A stretch of 5,467 nt of DNA from the NCBI GenBank assembly GCA_946408315.1, contig CAMJRV010000194.1:1-5467 (forward strand), given 5' to 3'. Numbering within the stretch: the first letter of the stretch is position 1; each line of letters opens with the position of its first letter. A program made the position numbers and the translations under genes. Below are positions 1-5,467 of the stretch, piece after piece. Origin of the DNA: an uncultured Bacillota bacterium. GTDB lineage: Bacteria > Bacillota > Clostridia > Peptostreptococcales > Anaerovoracaceae. Under the pieces are notes generated by a model. The model worked only from the letters and a program-made list of their open reading frames with translations. It made no database searches and had not been told where the DNA came from.

Positions 1-262
1 GGGCATTGGTTCGATTTTCGCGATAAAGGTCCCAGCTCGCGTGCATACCGTCGTCAACGGCAGGCCCTGTGCCGACTCCGGCCACTGTGACAATTCCGGC
101 TCCGGCCTTCGCCCGGTTTTCAAAAAAGCGCATGGCGGCTTCCGTAGGATAAAGCTCTCCATTGGAGGCAGAATGGATTGTGCTGGGTCCTGTAACGATC
201 CGGTTTTTTATAAGGTGTCCGCGAAGGCGAATTGGTGATAATGCATGAGGATAGCTTGTCAT
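1..262 (-). CDS. Old yellow enzyme-family NADH:flavin oxidoreductase, N-terminal fragment (runs off the window)
   Basis: The first 87 codons of an FMN-dependent ene-reductase of the old yellow enzyme superfamily are present; the rest lies beyond position 1. Translating from the ATG at 262-260 gives PIRLRGHLIKNRIV (residues 10-23), the usual first beta strand and 'KNRIV' of the TIM barrel. It is followed by GPSTIHSASNGE (25-36), the FMN-contacting loop, with T28 at the conserved Thr position. Next come a helix with FFENRAKAGAGIV (46-58) and strand VTVAGVG (58-64). This pattern is typical of 2,4-dienoyl-CoA reductase, enoate reductase and BaiCD/BaiH-like enzymes, which reduce activated C=C bonds. 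Those enzymes often carry a C-terminal [4Fe-4S] and FAD/NAD(P)H half, which cannot be checked here. AGGAG at 275-271 with an 8-nt spacer supports the start. The gene lies 107 nt after the transporter in the same direction. Family assignment is good; the substrate is unknown. Confidence 0.88.
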   Translation of the reverse strand, partial: MTSYPHALSPIRLRGHLIKNRIVTGPSTIHSASNGELYPTEAAMRFFENRAKAGAGIVTVAGVGTGPAVDDGMHASWDLYRENRTNA

Positions 263-289
263 TTGATCTTCTCCTAATATCCATATCCG

Positions 290-316
290 AAAAACGGTTT
301 CCGTTGAAGCGGAAAC
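290..316 (-). terminator. Putative intrinsic terminator or attenuator between transporter and ene-reductase genes
   Basis: Read on the minus strand, a perfect 7-bp stem (GTTTCCG at 316-310 pairing with CGGAAAC at 303-297) encloses a 6-nt loop. Two bases after it comes a run of five T (294-290). This has the layout of a short rho-independent terminator about 55 nt after the transporter stop codon. The stem is short, and the site lies immediately before the ribosome binding site of the next gene, so partial read-through or attenuation is as plausible as full termination. Its 5' arm shares four bases with the larger hairpin at 313-344, so the two cannot both form completely. Confidence 0.45.
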
Positions 317-344
317 GAACAGGGAACCTTATCCCTGTTCGTTT
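313..344 (-). repeat. Perfect 13-bp inverted repeat (strong hairpin) downstream of the transporter gene
   Basis: AAACGAACAGGGA at 313-325 and its exact reverse complement at 332-344 flank a 6-nt loop. The hairpin begins 25 nt after the transporter stop codon, where a terminator would be expected. On the minus strand only three T follow the GC-containing part of the stem, and these are themselves paired. On the plus strand the stem continues into TTTTATTCTATT, a better U-tract, although no plus-strand gene points at it. It may act as a terminator, an mRNA 3'-end stabiliser or part of a two-hairpin switch with the overlapping stem at 297-316. Confidence 0.6.
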
Positions 345-369
345 TATTCTATTGAGCTTGTGATTATTT

Positions 370-1665
370 TTATACAGCCTTATCGGCCGCCGCGCCGTAT
401 TCTCTGTCGGCAGCGTTGGCGTCGGGAATATTTTTCATGGTCAGAACCGTAATGAACGCGATGACAAGCAGGCCCATCAGAATGTAGTAGGCCGTGGTCA
501 ATTGACCCATCTGATTGAAGGCCCCCATGAAGGCGATGGCGAAGGCCATCGGGATGGCCTGAATGGTCATGATCCACTTGTTTGCCGCCATATACTGTTT
601 CCGTCCGTACACATAACTGGTAACACAGGGATGCATCGTCGGCATACCGCCTGTCATGCAGGCGACTCCGAAAGCCCAGACGATCATAAGCGGAACATTT
701 CCGCCAACCGGCATGATCGCCAGAGGAATCACCGCGAAGAAATACAGTATGATCAGCACGAGGGAAGCTTTGATCGAACCCAGCTTATCGTCGATATAGC
801 CCAGGATGTAGCTCATGGGGATGCCGAGGGCGGCTCCCACGGACAGCCACAGCAGCGCTTTTGATACGAACAGATTCGGTACGTCGTCAGGTGTGCCCAA
901 AGTGATATACCGCACAGCCATGTAAGCCATCATCGCTACGATGACAAACTGGAGAATCCCGTAAGAAATGATCAGCTTCCAGGCTCTGCTGTCAGTGAGG
1001 ATCATCTTCAGCGTAACATCCTCAGACTCTTCGTTCTCAGAAAGAGGAGATCTTTCCGCGCCGTCAGGGAACAGGCCCGCGTCTTCCGGTCTGTCTTTAA
1101 TACAGAAGGCGGTTAAAACACCCATCAGGACAATGACACCCGCAATGGCCATATAGGCCATTTTCAGTCCGAGGCTGTTGGCGACCGCTGTCAGAATTCC
1201 AATACCTGCGATGGAGAATAAGGGGCTTCCTGCCGTTACGATGCCGAGAACCCTTCCTCTGTATTTGATGAACCAGTTTGCAGAAAGCATAAACCCGCCC
1301 ATCTGAAGCGGAACGACCATGATCCGGACGAGGAATAAGCTGATGAAATACAAGCCGTAATTCTCTCCCGCCAGAGCAATTCCGATGCAGCCCAGGGCGA
1401 GCAATCCAATACAGGGGATCAGCACCTTTCTTACCCCCAGCTTGACAAACAGCGCTCCAATAATCAGATATAAAATGATAACAACAAGGGCTCCGTACGT
1501 AACGGGATTGGTGATCTTAAGATCATTCCAACCATAATTTTGCGCAAGATACGGTGTAAGGATGTTGAGGTGGTCATTCTGAAGCCCCGAATAGAAGAAC
1601 ATGTAGCAAATACCCAGGAGCATGAGCATGATTGAATAACGGGCAAACTTCGCGTTTTTGAACAT
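370..1665 (-). CDS. Major facilitator superfamily transporter, oxalate/formate antiporter-like
   Basis: This 431-residue inner-membrane transporter has about twelve hydrophobic helices (approximately 10-29, 56-75, 80-98, 104-125, 138-163, 168-188, 228-252, 267-291, 298-320, 324-345, 363-385 and 390-410). A central hydrophilic, acidic loop (about 190-227) separates the two six-helix halves. Major facilitator loop motifs are visible as GALFVKLGVRK (70-80) and, in the second half, GYIDDKLGS (289-297). WFIKYRGRVLGIVTAG (131-146) and the post-helix-6 RPEDAGLFPDG (192-202) resemble the oxalate/formate and monocarboxylate porter branch, so a small organic anion or a bulkier carboxylate such as a bile acid or steroid acid is a reasonable cargo. 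AGGGAGGAA just upstream supports the start at 1665. A second ATG lies five bases further upstream but is out of frame. The gene sits between two redox flavoenzyme genes, which suggests import of their substrate or export of the product. Direction and cargo are not determined. Confidence 0.9.
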   Translation of the reverse strand: MFKNAKFARYSIMLMLLGICYMFFYSGLQNDHLNILTPYLAQNYGWNDLKITNPVTYGALVVIILYLIIGALFVKLGVRKVLIPCIGLLALGCIGIALAGENYGLYFISLFLVRIMVVPLQMGGFMLSANWFIKYRGRVLGIVTAGSPLFSIAGIGILTAVANSLGLKMAYMAIAGVIVLMGVLTAFCIKDRPEDAGLFPDGAERSPLSENEESEDVTLKMILTDSRAWKLIISYGILQFVIVAMMAYMAVRYITLGTPDDVPNLFVSKALLWLSVGAALGIPMSYILGYIDDKLGSIKASLVLIILYFFAVIPLAIMPVGGNVPLMIVWAFGVACMTGGMPTMHPCVTSYVYGRKQYMAANKWIMTIQAIPMAFAIAFMGAFNQMGQLTTAYYILMGLLVIAFITVLTMKNIPDANAADREYGAAADKAV

Positions 1666-1709
1666 AACATTTCCTCCCTAATAATAAGAATCAGTTCATT
1701 TTTATCATA

Positions 1710-1733
1710 CGGGCCTGACGCGGGTCAGGCCCG
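1710..1733 (-). repeat. GC-rich 10-bp inverted repeat between the FAD reductase and transporter genes
   Basis: CGGGCCTGAC at 1710-1719 and its exact complement at 1724-1733 enclose a 4-nt loop, starting about 21 nt after the stop of the FAD reductase gene. On the minus strand the stem is followed by TATGATAAAAATG rather than a U-tract, so it does not look like a standard intrinsic terminator. It could stabilise the upstream message, mark an RNA processing site, or slow polymerase between the two genes. The A/T-rich stretch after it contains TATGAT, a possible -10 element, but no convincing -35 hexamer is visible at the right distance. Confidence 0.6.
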
Positions 1734-1754
1734 GGCCGATCTTTTGCCATCTGC

Positions 1755-3275
1755 TTAAATAAACTCGTCGGAATCCATATAATCCACCGCGTTATATCCG
1801 GCCATTCTTCCGCTGTTGACGGCAAACCCCATGGTATTGCCGGGCATCAGGAAGCAGTAGCTGTCTCCGAAGATGTTGCAGGCGTCCGTTCCGCAGGAAT
1901 ACAGTCCGGAAATTTTGATTCCGTCGGCGTTCAGGACTTCCAGCTTGTCGTTTGTTTTCACTCCTCCCAGACTACCATAACCGGCCGGGAAGTGCCTTGC
2001 CGCATAATATTTTTTGCCTTTCAGCGGCTTGAGATACTTGTGCTTTTTAAAGAAGAAGAGATCCTCCGCGGTGCACGCCTCGTTGTATTCCTCTATTGTT
2101 TTCTTCAAATTTTCGAGGTTTATTCCGGTCTTCTCCGCCAGCTCTTCCAGAGAATCGGCGGCAAAGAGATTTACCTGAGTTTTCTGGGCCTCGTTGTGGA
2201 GCATGCTCAACCCGCTCGCTTCCGCCGCTTCACCGCTGAGATAGGTGCTCAGTTCTTTATCCCACTTATCCACGGTCTTGATGTTGTGGTGAACCGTGAT
2301 GTAATCAAGCCCGTTCTTTCTGTAGGTGTCCAGAATGCTGTCGTCGATGATGGTAAAGGCGGTACGTTCTCTTTGCAGGGAAATGGAGTTTCCGGTATAT
2401 ACCGTGTTGTTCATGATTTCCTCGTTGATGAAACGCTGTCCGTCCAGATTGACCATCAGGTTCGGCTGACGCATGGTCTCGCTTAAGGTTTTAAAGACGT
2501 CGGTAACTCCGGGGGTTGTATAGGTCAATTCCATAACGGGCTGGGTTCTCCCCGCTCCGGCTTCCCACAGCATATTCAGTCCTTCGCCTTCCACCCCCGG
2601 AATCCGGAAGGAGTGCAGGTCTTTTCCCCATTCGTATCCGAGACAATCCCGGATCATCTTCGGATTGTCGCCGAAGCCTCCCGTGGCGACGATGACTGCG
2701 TTGCATTCCGCGACGGATTTTTCGCCGCTCGCGTCGACAAATTCCACTCCGCTCACATGTCCATCGTCGACAAGAATTTTTGTCGCCTTCGTCTGATAAC
2801 AGATCTTAACGCCCAGCTCTTCCGCTCTTTCTGTCAGCGCACGGTACAGGTTGGACGCGGCTCTTTCGGCTGGAGCATTGCTTCCTGCGGTCTTTACGAC
2901 GTGCCAGGTCTGGGTTGATTTTTCAAAGTATTTATATGCTCCCAGGAACTCTACTCCCATGCTTTCCGCCCAGTCGATGGTGCTTGCGGTCTGCTCGATA
3001 TATTTTCTGACCAGACGAGCGTCGACCCGCCAGTGGGTGTAGTTCATGAACAGATTGAAAGCATCCTCCTTTGTGAAGTCTACCATCTGCGCCTTCTGGT
3101 ATTTTGATTCAACAGCAAAGAATCCCATTCCCATGTTGGCCGCGCCTCCGGTGGTAGAACCTTTTTCCAGCAGGATAACGCTGGCTTCCTTCTCCGCTGC
3201 CGCAACCGCTGCCGTTATGCCTGATGCTCCCCCGCCGATGACGATAACATCCGCTTCCATTTTCATTGTGCTCAT
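1755..3275 (-). CDS. FAD-dependent oxidoreductase of the fumarate reductase / 3-ketosteroid dehydrogenase superfamily (FAD_binding_2)
   Basis: This 506-residue flavoprotein has no signal peptide, heme motifs or FMN-attachment domain, so it is predicted to be cytoplasmic. Its N-terminus carries the FAD dinucleotide fold: IVIGGGASG (11-19), acidic E37 ending the second strand, and TTGGAANMG (41-49). ATGGFGDN (197-204) is the second FAD contact. The middle holds GQRFINEE (279-286), a signature of the mobile capping domain in fumarate reductase-like proteins. The C-terminal FAD region runs from GYGSLGGVKTN (432-442) through GLYSCGTDAC (457-466) to PGNTMGFAVNSGRMAG (478-493). By anchor alignment, the His of HHTMGG and the Arg of NRLGGN in true fumarate reductases correspond to Y433/G434 and L476, so fumarate is unlikely. 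Related enzymes act on enoates, urocanate, steroids and bile acids. GAGGAGG five bases before the ATG fixes the start. It follows the ferredoxin-like gene by 38 nt and probably receives electrons from that module. The superfamily is secure; the reaction is unknown. Confidence 0.9.
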   Translation of the reverse strand: MSTMKMEADVIVIGGGASGITAAVAAAEKEASVILLEKGSTTGGAANMGMGFFAVESKYQKAQMVDFTKEDAFNLFMNYTHWRVDARLVRKYIEQTASTIDWAESMGVEFLGAYKYFEKSTQTWHVVKTAGSNAPAERAASNLYRALTERAEELGVKICYQTKATKILVDDGHVSGVEFVDASGEKSVAECNAVIVATGGFGDNPKMIRDCLGYEWGKDLHSFRIPGVEGEGLNMLWEAGAGRTQPVMELTYTTPGVTDVFKTLSETMRQPNLMVNLDGQRFINEEIMNNTVYTGNSISLQRERTAFTIIDDSILDTYRKNGLDYITVHHNIKTVDKWDKELSTYLSGEAAEASGLSMLHNEAQKTQVNLFAADSLEELAEKTGINLENLKKTIEEYNEACTAEDLFFFKKHKYLKPLKGKKYYAARHFPAGYGSLGGVKTNDKLEVLNADGIKISGLYSCGTDACNIFGDSYCFLMPGNTMGFAVNSGRMAGYNAVDYMDSDEFI

Positions 3276-3313
3276 GTTGACCTCCTCAAATTAATTCCTT
3301 CTGCGTTAGGTTT

Positions 3314-3991
3314 CTACGATTCTCCCCGTCTTCGCCGCCTCATGGATGAGCCTTCCTCTCCGCCGCCTGAGCCGCCGAAGCTTCCTACGGCCACAGGAGC
3401 CGCCGGCACTTTCGGCTTCACACCGTGGGTGGAGATTTTTTTGATTGCGCCCCTCGGGCAGACTTCGATACATTTGCCGCACTTGTCACAGGCTTCTGCG
3501 TCGATGACATGGATCATGTCCTTGCCTCCGGCGATGGCGCCGACGGGACAGACATCCGGACATTTTCCGCAGCCGTCACAGAGTTCAGGCGCGATATACA
3601 ATAAATAGGAAGGCTTACAGATCAGATTGGTGCACCGCTTTCTGCGAAGATGCTGCTCCCATTCATTCTGATACCGGTCCATCAGGTCCAGACAGCGGGC
3701 CGCTGCCGCGGAAGACATTTCACAGTTTGCGTTTTCGCTGATCAAAAGCAAAAGCTCCCTGATCAATTCGCCTTCTTCGCCTTCTATCTTGCCCTTTGTG
3801 ATATCGGCTATGATTTCGGAGACCTGCCATGTCCCCTCCCTACAAAAAACATCTTTTCCGCAGGACTCTCTTCTGGCCTGATCCAGCAACTGCCGGGAAT
3901 ATTCAACGACACAGGCAGTTCCGTTTTCAAAAGCGGCGTCATCCCATTCACAAAGTCCGATGCTCTTGGCCTCACAAGTCTTTCCGCTCAT
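3314..3991 (-). CDS. NuoF/HydB C-terminal iron-sulfur domain fused to a 2[4Fe-4S] ferredoxin; electron-transfer subunit
   Basis: The 225-residue protein resembles the C-terminal third of NuoF/HydB (NADH dehydrogenase and bifurcating hydrogenase beta subunits) but lacks their NADH/FMN and SLBB domains. Residues 41-60 (RESCGKDVFCREG...) match the canonical ESCGKCxPCREG site. The second cysteine is Asp47, leaving C44, C50 and distal C90 as ligands. WEQHLRRKRCTNLICK (111-126) matches the family's 'H...KRCPAGVCK'. Two full ferredoxin motifs follow: C138, C141, C144, C148-P and C168, C171, C174, C178-P, predicting two [4Fe-4S] clusters. The C-terminus is odd: a Gly/Ser-rich stretch (203-216), then MRRRRRGES. 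Start choice: ATGATG at 3994-3989 overlaps the stop of the preceding gene. The second ATG (3991) is seven bases from AAGGAGG and is preferred; the first gives one extra residue. Tight coupling suggests a complex with the GltD-like protein, wiring electrons to the downstream flavoenzyme. Confidence 0.87.
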   Translation of the reverse strand: MSGKTCEAKSIGLCEWDDAAFENGTACVVEYSRQLLDQARRESCGKDVFCREGTWQVSEIIADITKGKIEGEEGELIRELLLLISENANCEMSSAAAARCLDLMDRYQNEWEQHLRRKRCTNLICKPSYLLYIAPELCDGCGKCPDVCPVGAIAGGKDMIHVIDAEACDKCGKCIEVCPRGAIKKISTHGVKPKVPAAPVAVGSFGGSGGGEEGSSMRRRRRGES

Positions 3992-5467
3992 CATTCCGCC
4001 TCCTTCACCTGCTTGTAATGGGCGTCTCCCCAGAATTTTACTTTTTGAATCTGCAGTCTCAGGTCGCACTGCAGACACCGCAGAGCTTCTTTTTGCGCAT
4101 CGCAGCCGTCGCACAGGATCTCATTTCGCTCCAGCCGGGAGAAGCCTTCTATCACGCCGATCTTAGGATCGGCCGGCTCTCTGTCATAGAGGATTTCGTC
4201 GATGTTGCCGTCACCGCCCAGATACCGGTCCACGCTCATGGCGGCGTTCCGCCCGGAAGCGATGGCTTCCACAACGGACTTTGTCCCTGTAACGGCGTCT
4301 CCCGCCGCGTATACTCCGGTTTCGCTGGTTTGAAGGGCCGCGTCGGTCTTCAGGAAGCTGCCCTTCCAGAGCTCCGGTCCGAAATCCGCATCCAGCTCTG
4401 TCTGCTGACCTGTGGCAAAGATCAGACTGTCCGTTTTCAGAGAAGTCTCCGAGCCCGGGACCGTTTCCATTTCCAGGCCCTTTTCGGTGAATCGGAAGCT
4501 TGCGACATCCTTCAGATGCAAGGCGGCTGCCTTTCCGCCTTCCTCCTCTACGCGTTCCGTAGACTTGCTGTTCAGAATCTCGACTCCCAATTTGAGGGCC
4601 GCCTCGACTTCCTCTTGATCGGAGAGCATCTGATCTCTCGCTTCCAGACAGACCACGTTCACATTGGGAATTCCCGCTTTTTTCGCGGTCAGGGCACAGT
4701 CGAAGGCCACGTTGCCTCCGCCGTAGACCGTAACGGTATCGCCCAGTTCGGGGAGCTGGCCCTTGATCGCCATCCGCAGAAAATCCACGGCGTCATAAGC
4801 GTTGCTCCACGGCTTGTCATACGCGGGCGGACGCTTGCCCTTCTGCGCTCCGACAGCGATTACGATGGCGTCATAGCCTGTGTTCTTCAGTTCATTCACA
4901 GATTTAATATTTACTCCGGTCTTCACTTCGATTCCGGCCTCTTTCAGAATCTCGACTTCGTTATCGACGATTTCCTGAGAAAGCCTGTATTTCGGAATTC
5001 CGTAGGACAGCATGCCGCCCGCCAGAGGTTGTCTTTCGTATACGGTCACAGCGTGGCCCTTTTTCGCCAGGTAAAAGGCCGCCGTCATTCCTGCCGGTCC
5101 TCCGCCTGTCACTGCGACCCGTTTGCCGGTCGGGGGATTATGAAACGCCCTTTTCTTCCAGCTCTGCTCCTCGTCGTGCTCCACCGCGAATTTCTTGATC
5201 TCGCGGATGGAAACGGCGCCGTTCAGATGTCCCCGCTTGCAGCCCGATTCACAGGCATGGGTGCAGATATATCCAAGGGAATGGGGAAAAGTAAGCTTTT
5301 CCCGGAATACGGAAACCGAATCCGAATAGTTCCCTTCCTCCGCCAGTCTCACATAAGTCGGGATGTCCGTATGGGCCGGACATTTTTCTTTGCAGGCTAC
5401 CAGCGCGAGATGTCTCGGGGAATCCTTGGAGAAAACCCCTTTGGCATCCATGATGGAACCGGTGGGA
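3991..5467 (-). CDS. GltD/NfnB-like FAD- and NAD(P)-dependent oxidoreductase with N-terminal iron-sulfur domain (5' end outside the window)
   Basis: It resembles the glutamate synthase small subunit and NfnB/Stn-type electron-transfer flavoproteins, which move electrons between NAD(P)H, FAD and iron-sulfur clusters. Numbering from the first in-window Met (5451), a cysteine-rich helical domain has C20, C24-P and C63, C67, C71. The FAD fold follows with VTGGGPAG (114-121) and GGMLSYGIPKYRL (145-157), then the nucleotide fold VYGGGNVAFD (242-251). ATG (346-348) and YAAGDAVTG (381-389) close the FAD site, and the tail has CDGC (447-450) and RCLQCD (458-463). In the nucleotide fold, the usual NADPH-binding 'YRR' is replaced by CLEARDQM (268-275), with acidic E270, which hints at NADH. 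The Met at 5451 has no ribosome binding site in the 16 visible upstream bases, unlike the other genes, and the frame stays open to the edge, reading P-T-G-S-I. The true start is therefore probably upstream, possibly with another N-terminal domain. It overlaps the ferredoxin-like gene by about one base. Confidence 0.88.
   Translation of the reverse strand, partial: PTGSIMDAKGVFSKDSPRHLALVACKEKCPAHTDIPTYVRLAEEGNYSDSVSVFREKLTFPHSLGYICTHACESGCKRGHLNGAVSIREIKKFAVEHDEEQSWKKRAFHNPPTGKRVAVTGGGPAGMTAAFYLAKKGHAVTVYERQPLAGGMLSYGIPKYRLSQEIVDNEVEILKEAGIEVKTGVNIKSVNELKNTGYDAIVIAVGAQKGKRPPAYDKPWSNAYDAVDFLRMAIKGQLPELGDTVTVYGGGNVAFDCALTAKKAGIPNVNVVCLEARDQMLSDQEEVEAALKLGVEILNSKSTERVEEEGGKAAALHLKDVASFRFTEKGLEMETVPGSETSLKTDSLIFATGQQTELDADFGPELWKGSFLKTDAALQTSETGVYAAGDAVTGTKSVVEAIASGRNAAMSVDRYLGGDGNIDEILYDREPADPKIGVIEGFSRLERNEILCDGCDAQKEALRCLQCDLRLQIQKVKFWGDAHYKQVKEAE
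3999..4005 (-). promoter_or_regulatory. Ribosome binding site inside the end of the GltD-like gene
   Basis: AAGGAGG lies within the last codons of the upstream gene and precedes the tandem ATGATG start of the ferredoxin-like gene by 4 nt (first ATG) or 7 nt (second ATG). It supports this start over an open extension of the same frame up to 4114 that would overlap the upstream gene by about 120 nt. The stop/start overlap indicates translational coupling. Confidence 0.8.

Noticed and set aside
41..238. Plus-strand open frame at the left edge
   Set aside because: The opposite strand encodes a clear old yellow enzyme N-terminus with its own ribosome binding site; the plus-strand translation has no recognisable features.
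502..864. Plus-strand open frame opposite the transporter gene, His- and Asp-rich
   Set aside because: Its unusual composition is what the complement of hydrophobic transmembrane codons gives; it has no family similarity.
1464..1670. Short minus-strand frame starting at an ATG five bases before the transporter start
   Set aside because: It is out of frame with the transporter and shows no family signature. The better-spaced ribosome binding site and the twelve-helix protein belong to the ATG at 1665.
1690..1710. Possible promoter (TATGAT) upstream of the transporter gene
   Set aside because: The -10-like hexamer is reasonable, but the region where a -35 box would lie is inside the GC-rich hairpin and shows no match, so I do not call it.
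1992..2486. Plus-strand open frame of 164 codons opposite the FAD reductase gene
   Set aside because: It lies entirely antisense to a gene with clear family motifs, shows no recognisable domain, and is the expected shadow of codon bias in that gene.
3650..4018. Plus-strand open frame of 122 codons opposite the ferredoxin-like gene
   Set aside because: Antisense to a gene whose cysteine motifs are unambiguous; no independent evidence of coding.
3992..4114. Forty-codon upstream extension of the ferredoxin-like gene, starting at 4114
   Set aside because: It would overlap the coding end of the GltD-like gene by about 120 nt, contains no family-like residues, and is not needed because a strong AAGGAGG sits before the ATGATG at 3994-3989.

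Overview
All five recognisable genes lie on the minus strand, so the window reads as one stretch of a larger gene cluster transcribed from high to low coordinates. Both ends are cut: the first gene (at the right edge) enters already open, and the last gene (at the left edge) leaves after 87 codons. Strong AGGAGG-type ribosome binding sites, roughly balanced base composition and oxygen-sensitive flavin and iron-sulfur enzymes suggest an anaerobic member of the Clostridia (Bacillota), possibly a gut organism. That assignment is an inference; there is no rRNA or other taxonomic marker here.

Order of transcription: (1) 5467-3991, a GltD/NfnB-like FAD and pyridine-nucleotide oxidoreductase with an N-terminal cysteine-rich iron-sulfur domain. 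(2) 3991-3314, a small protein made of the C-terminal iron-sulfur part of NuoF/HydB without its NADH/FMN domain, followed by two [4Fe-4S] ferredoxin motifs; its start overlaps the stop of gene 1. (3) 3275-1755, a cytoplasmic FAD-dependent reductase/dehydrogenase of the fumarate reductase/ketosteroid dehydrogenase superfamily. (4) 1665-370, a 12-helix major facilitator transporter resembling the oxalate/formate antiporter branch. (5) 262-1, the N-terminus of an old yellow enzyme (2,4-dienoyl-CoA reductase/BaiCD-like) FMN oxidoreductase. Hairpins lie in the gaps between genes 3 and 4 and between genes 4 and 5. No tRNA, rRNA, CRISPR array, insertion sequence or integrase is visible.

The most economical reading is a catabolic or respiratory-type reduction cassette for an unsaturated organic compound. 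The transporter moves the substrate or product, and the two flavoproteins reduce (or dehydrogenate) C=C bonds. The GltD-like protein with its iron-sulfur partner would feed electrons from NAD(P)H and/or ferredoxin, possibly by flavin-based bifurcation. The substrate cannot be read from the sequence. Fumarate itself is unlikely, because the His and Arg that bind the fumarate carboxylates are replaced. The most unusual single feature is the NuoF-type cluster site in gene 2, where one of the four cysteines is an aspartate.
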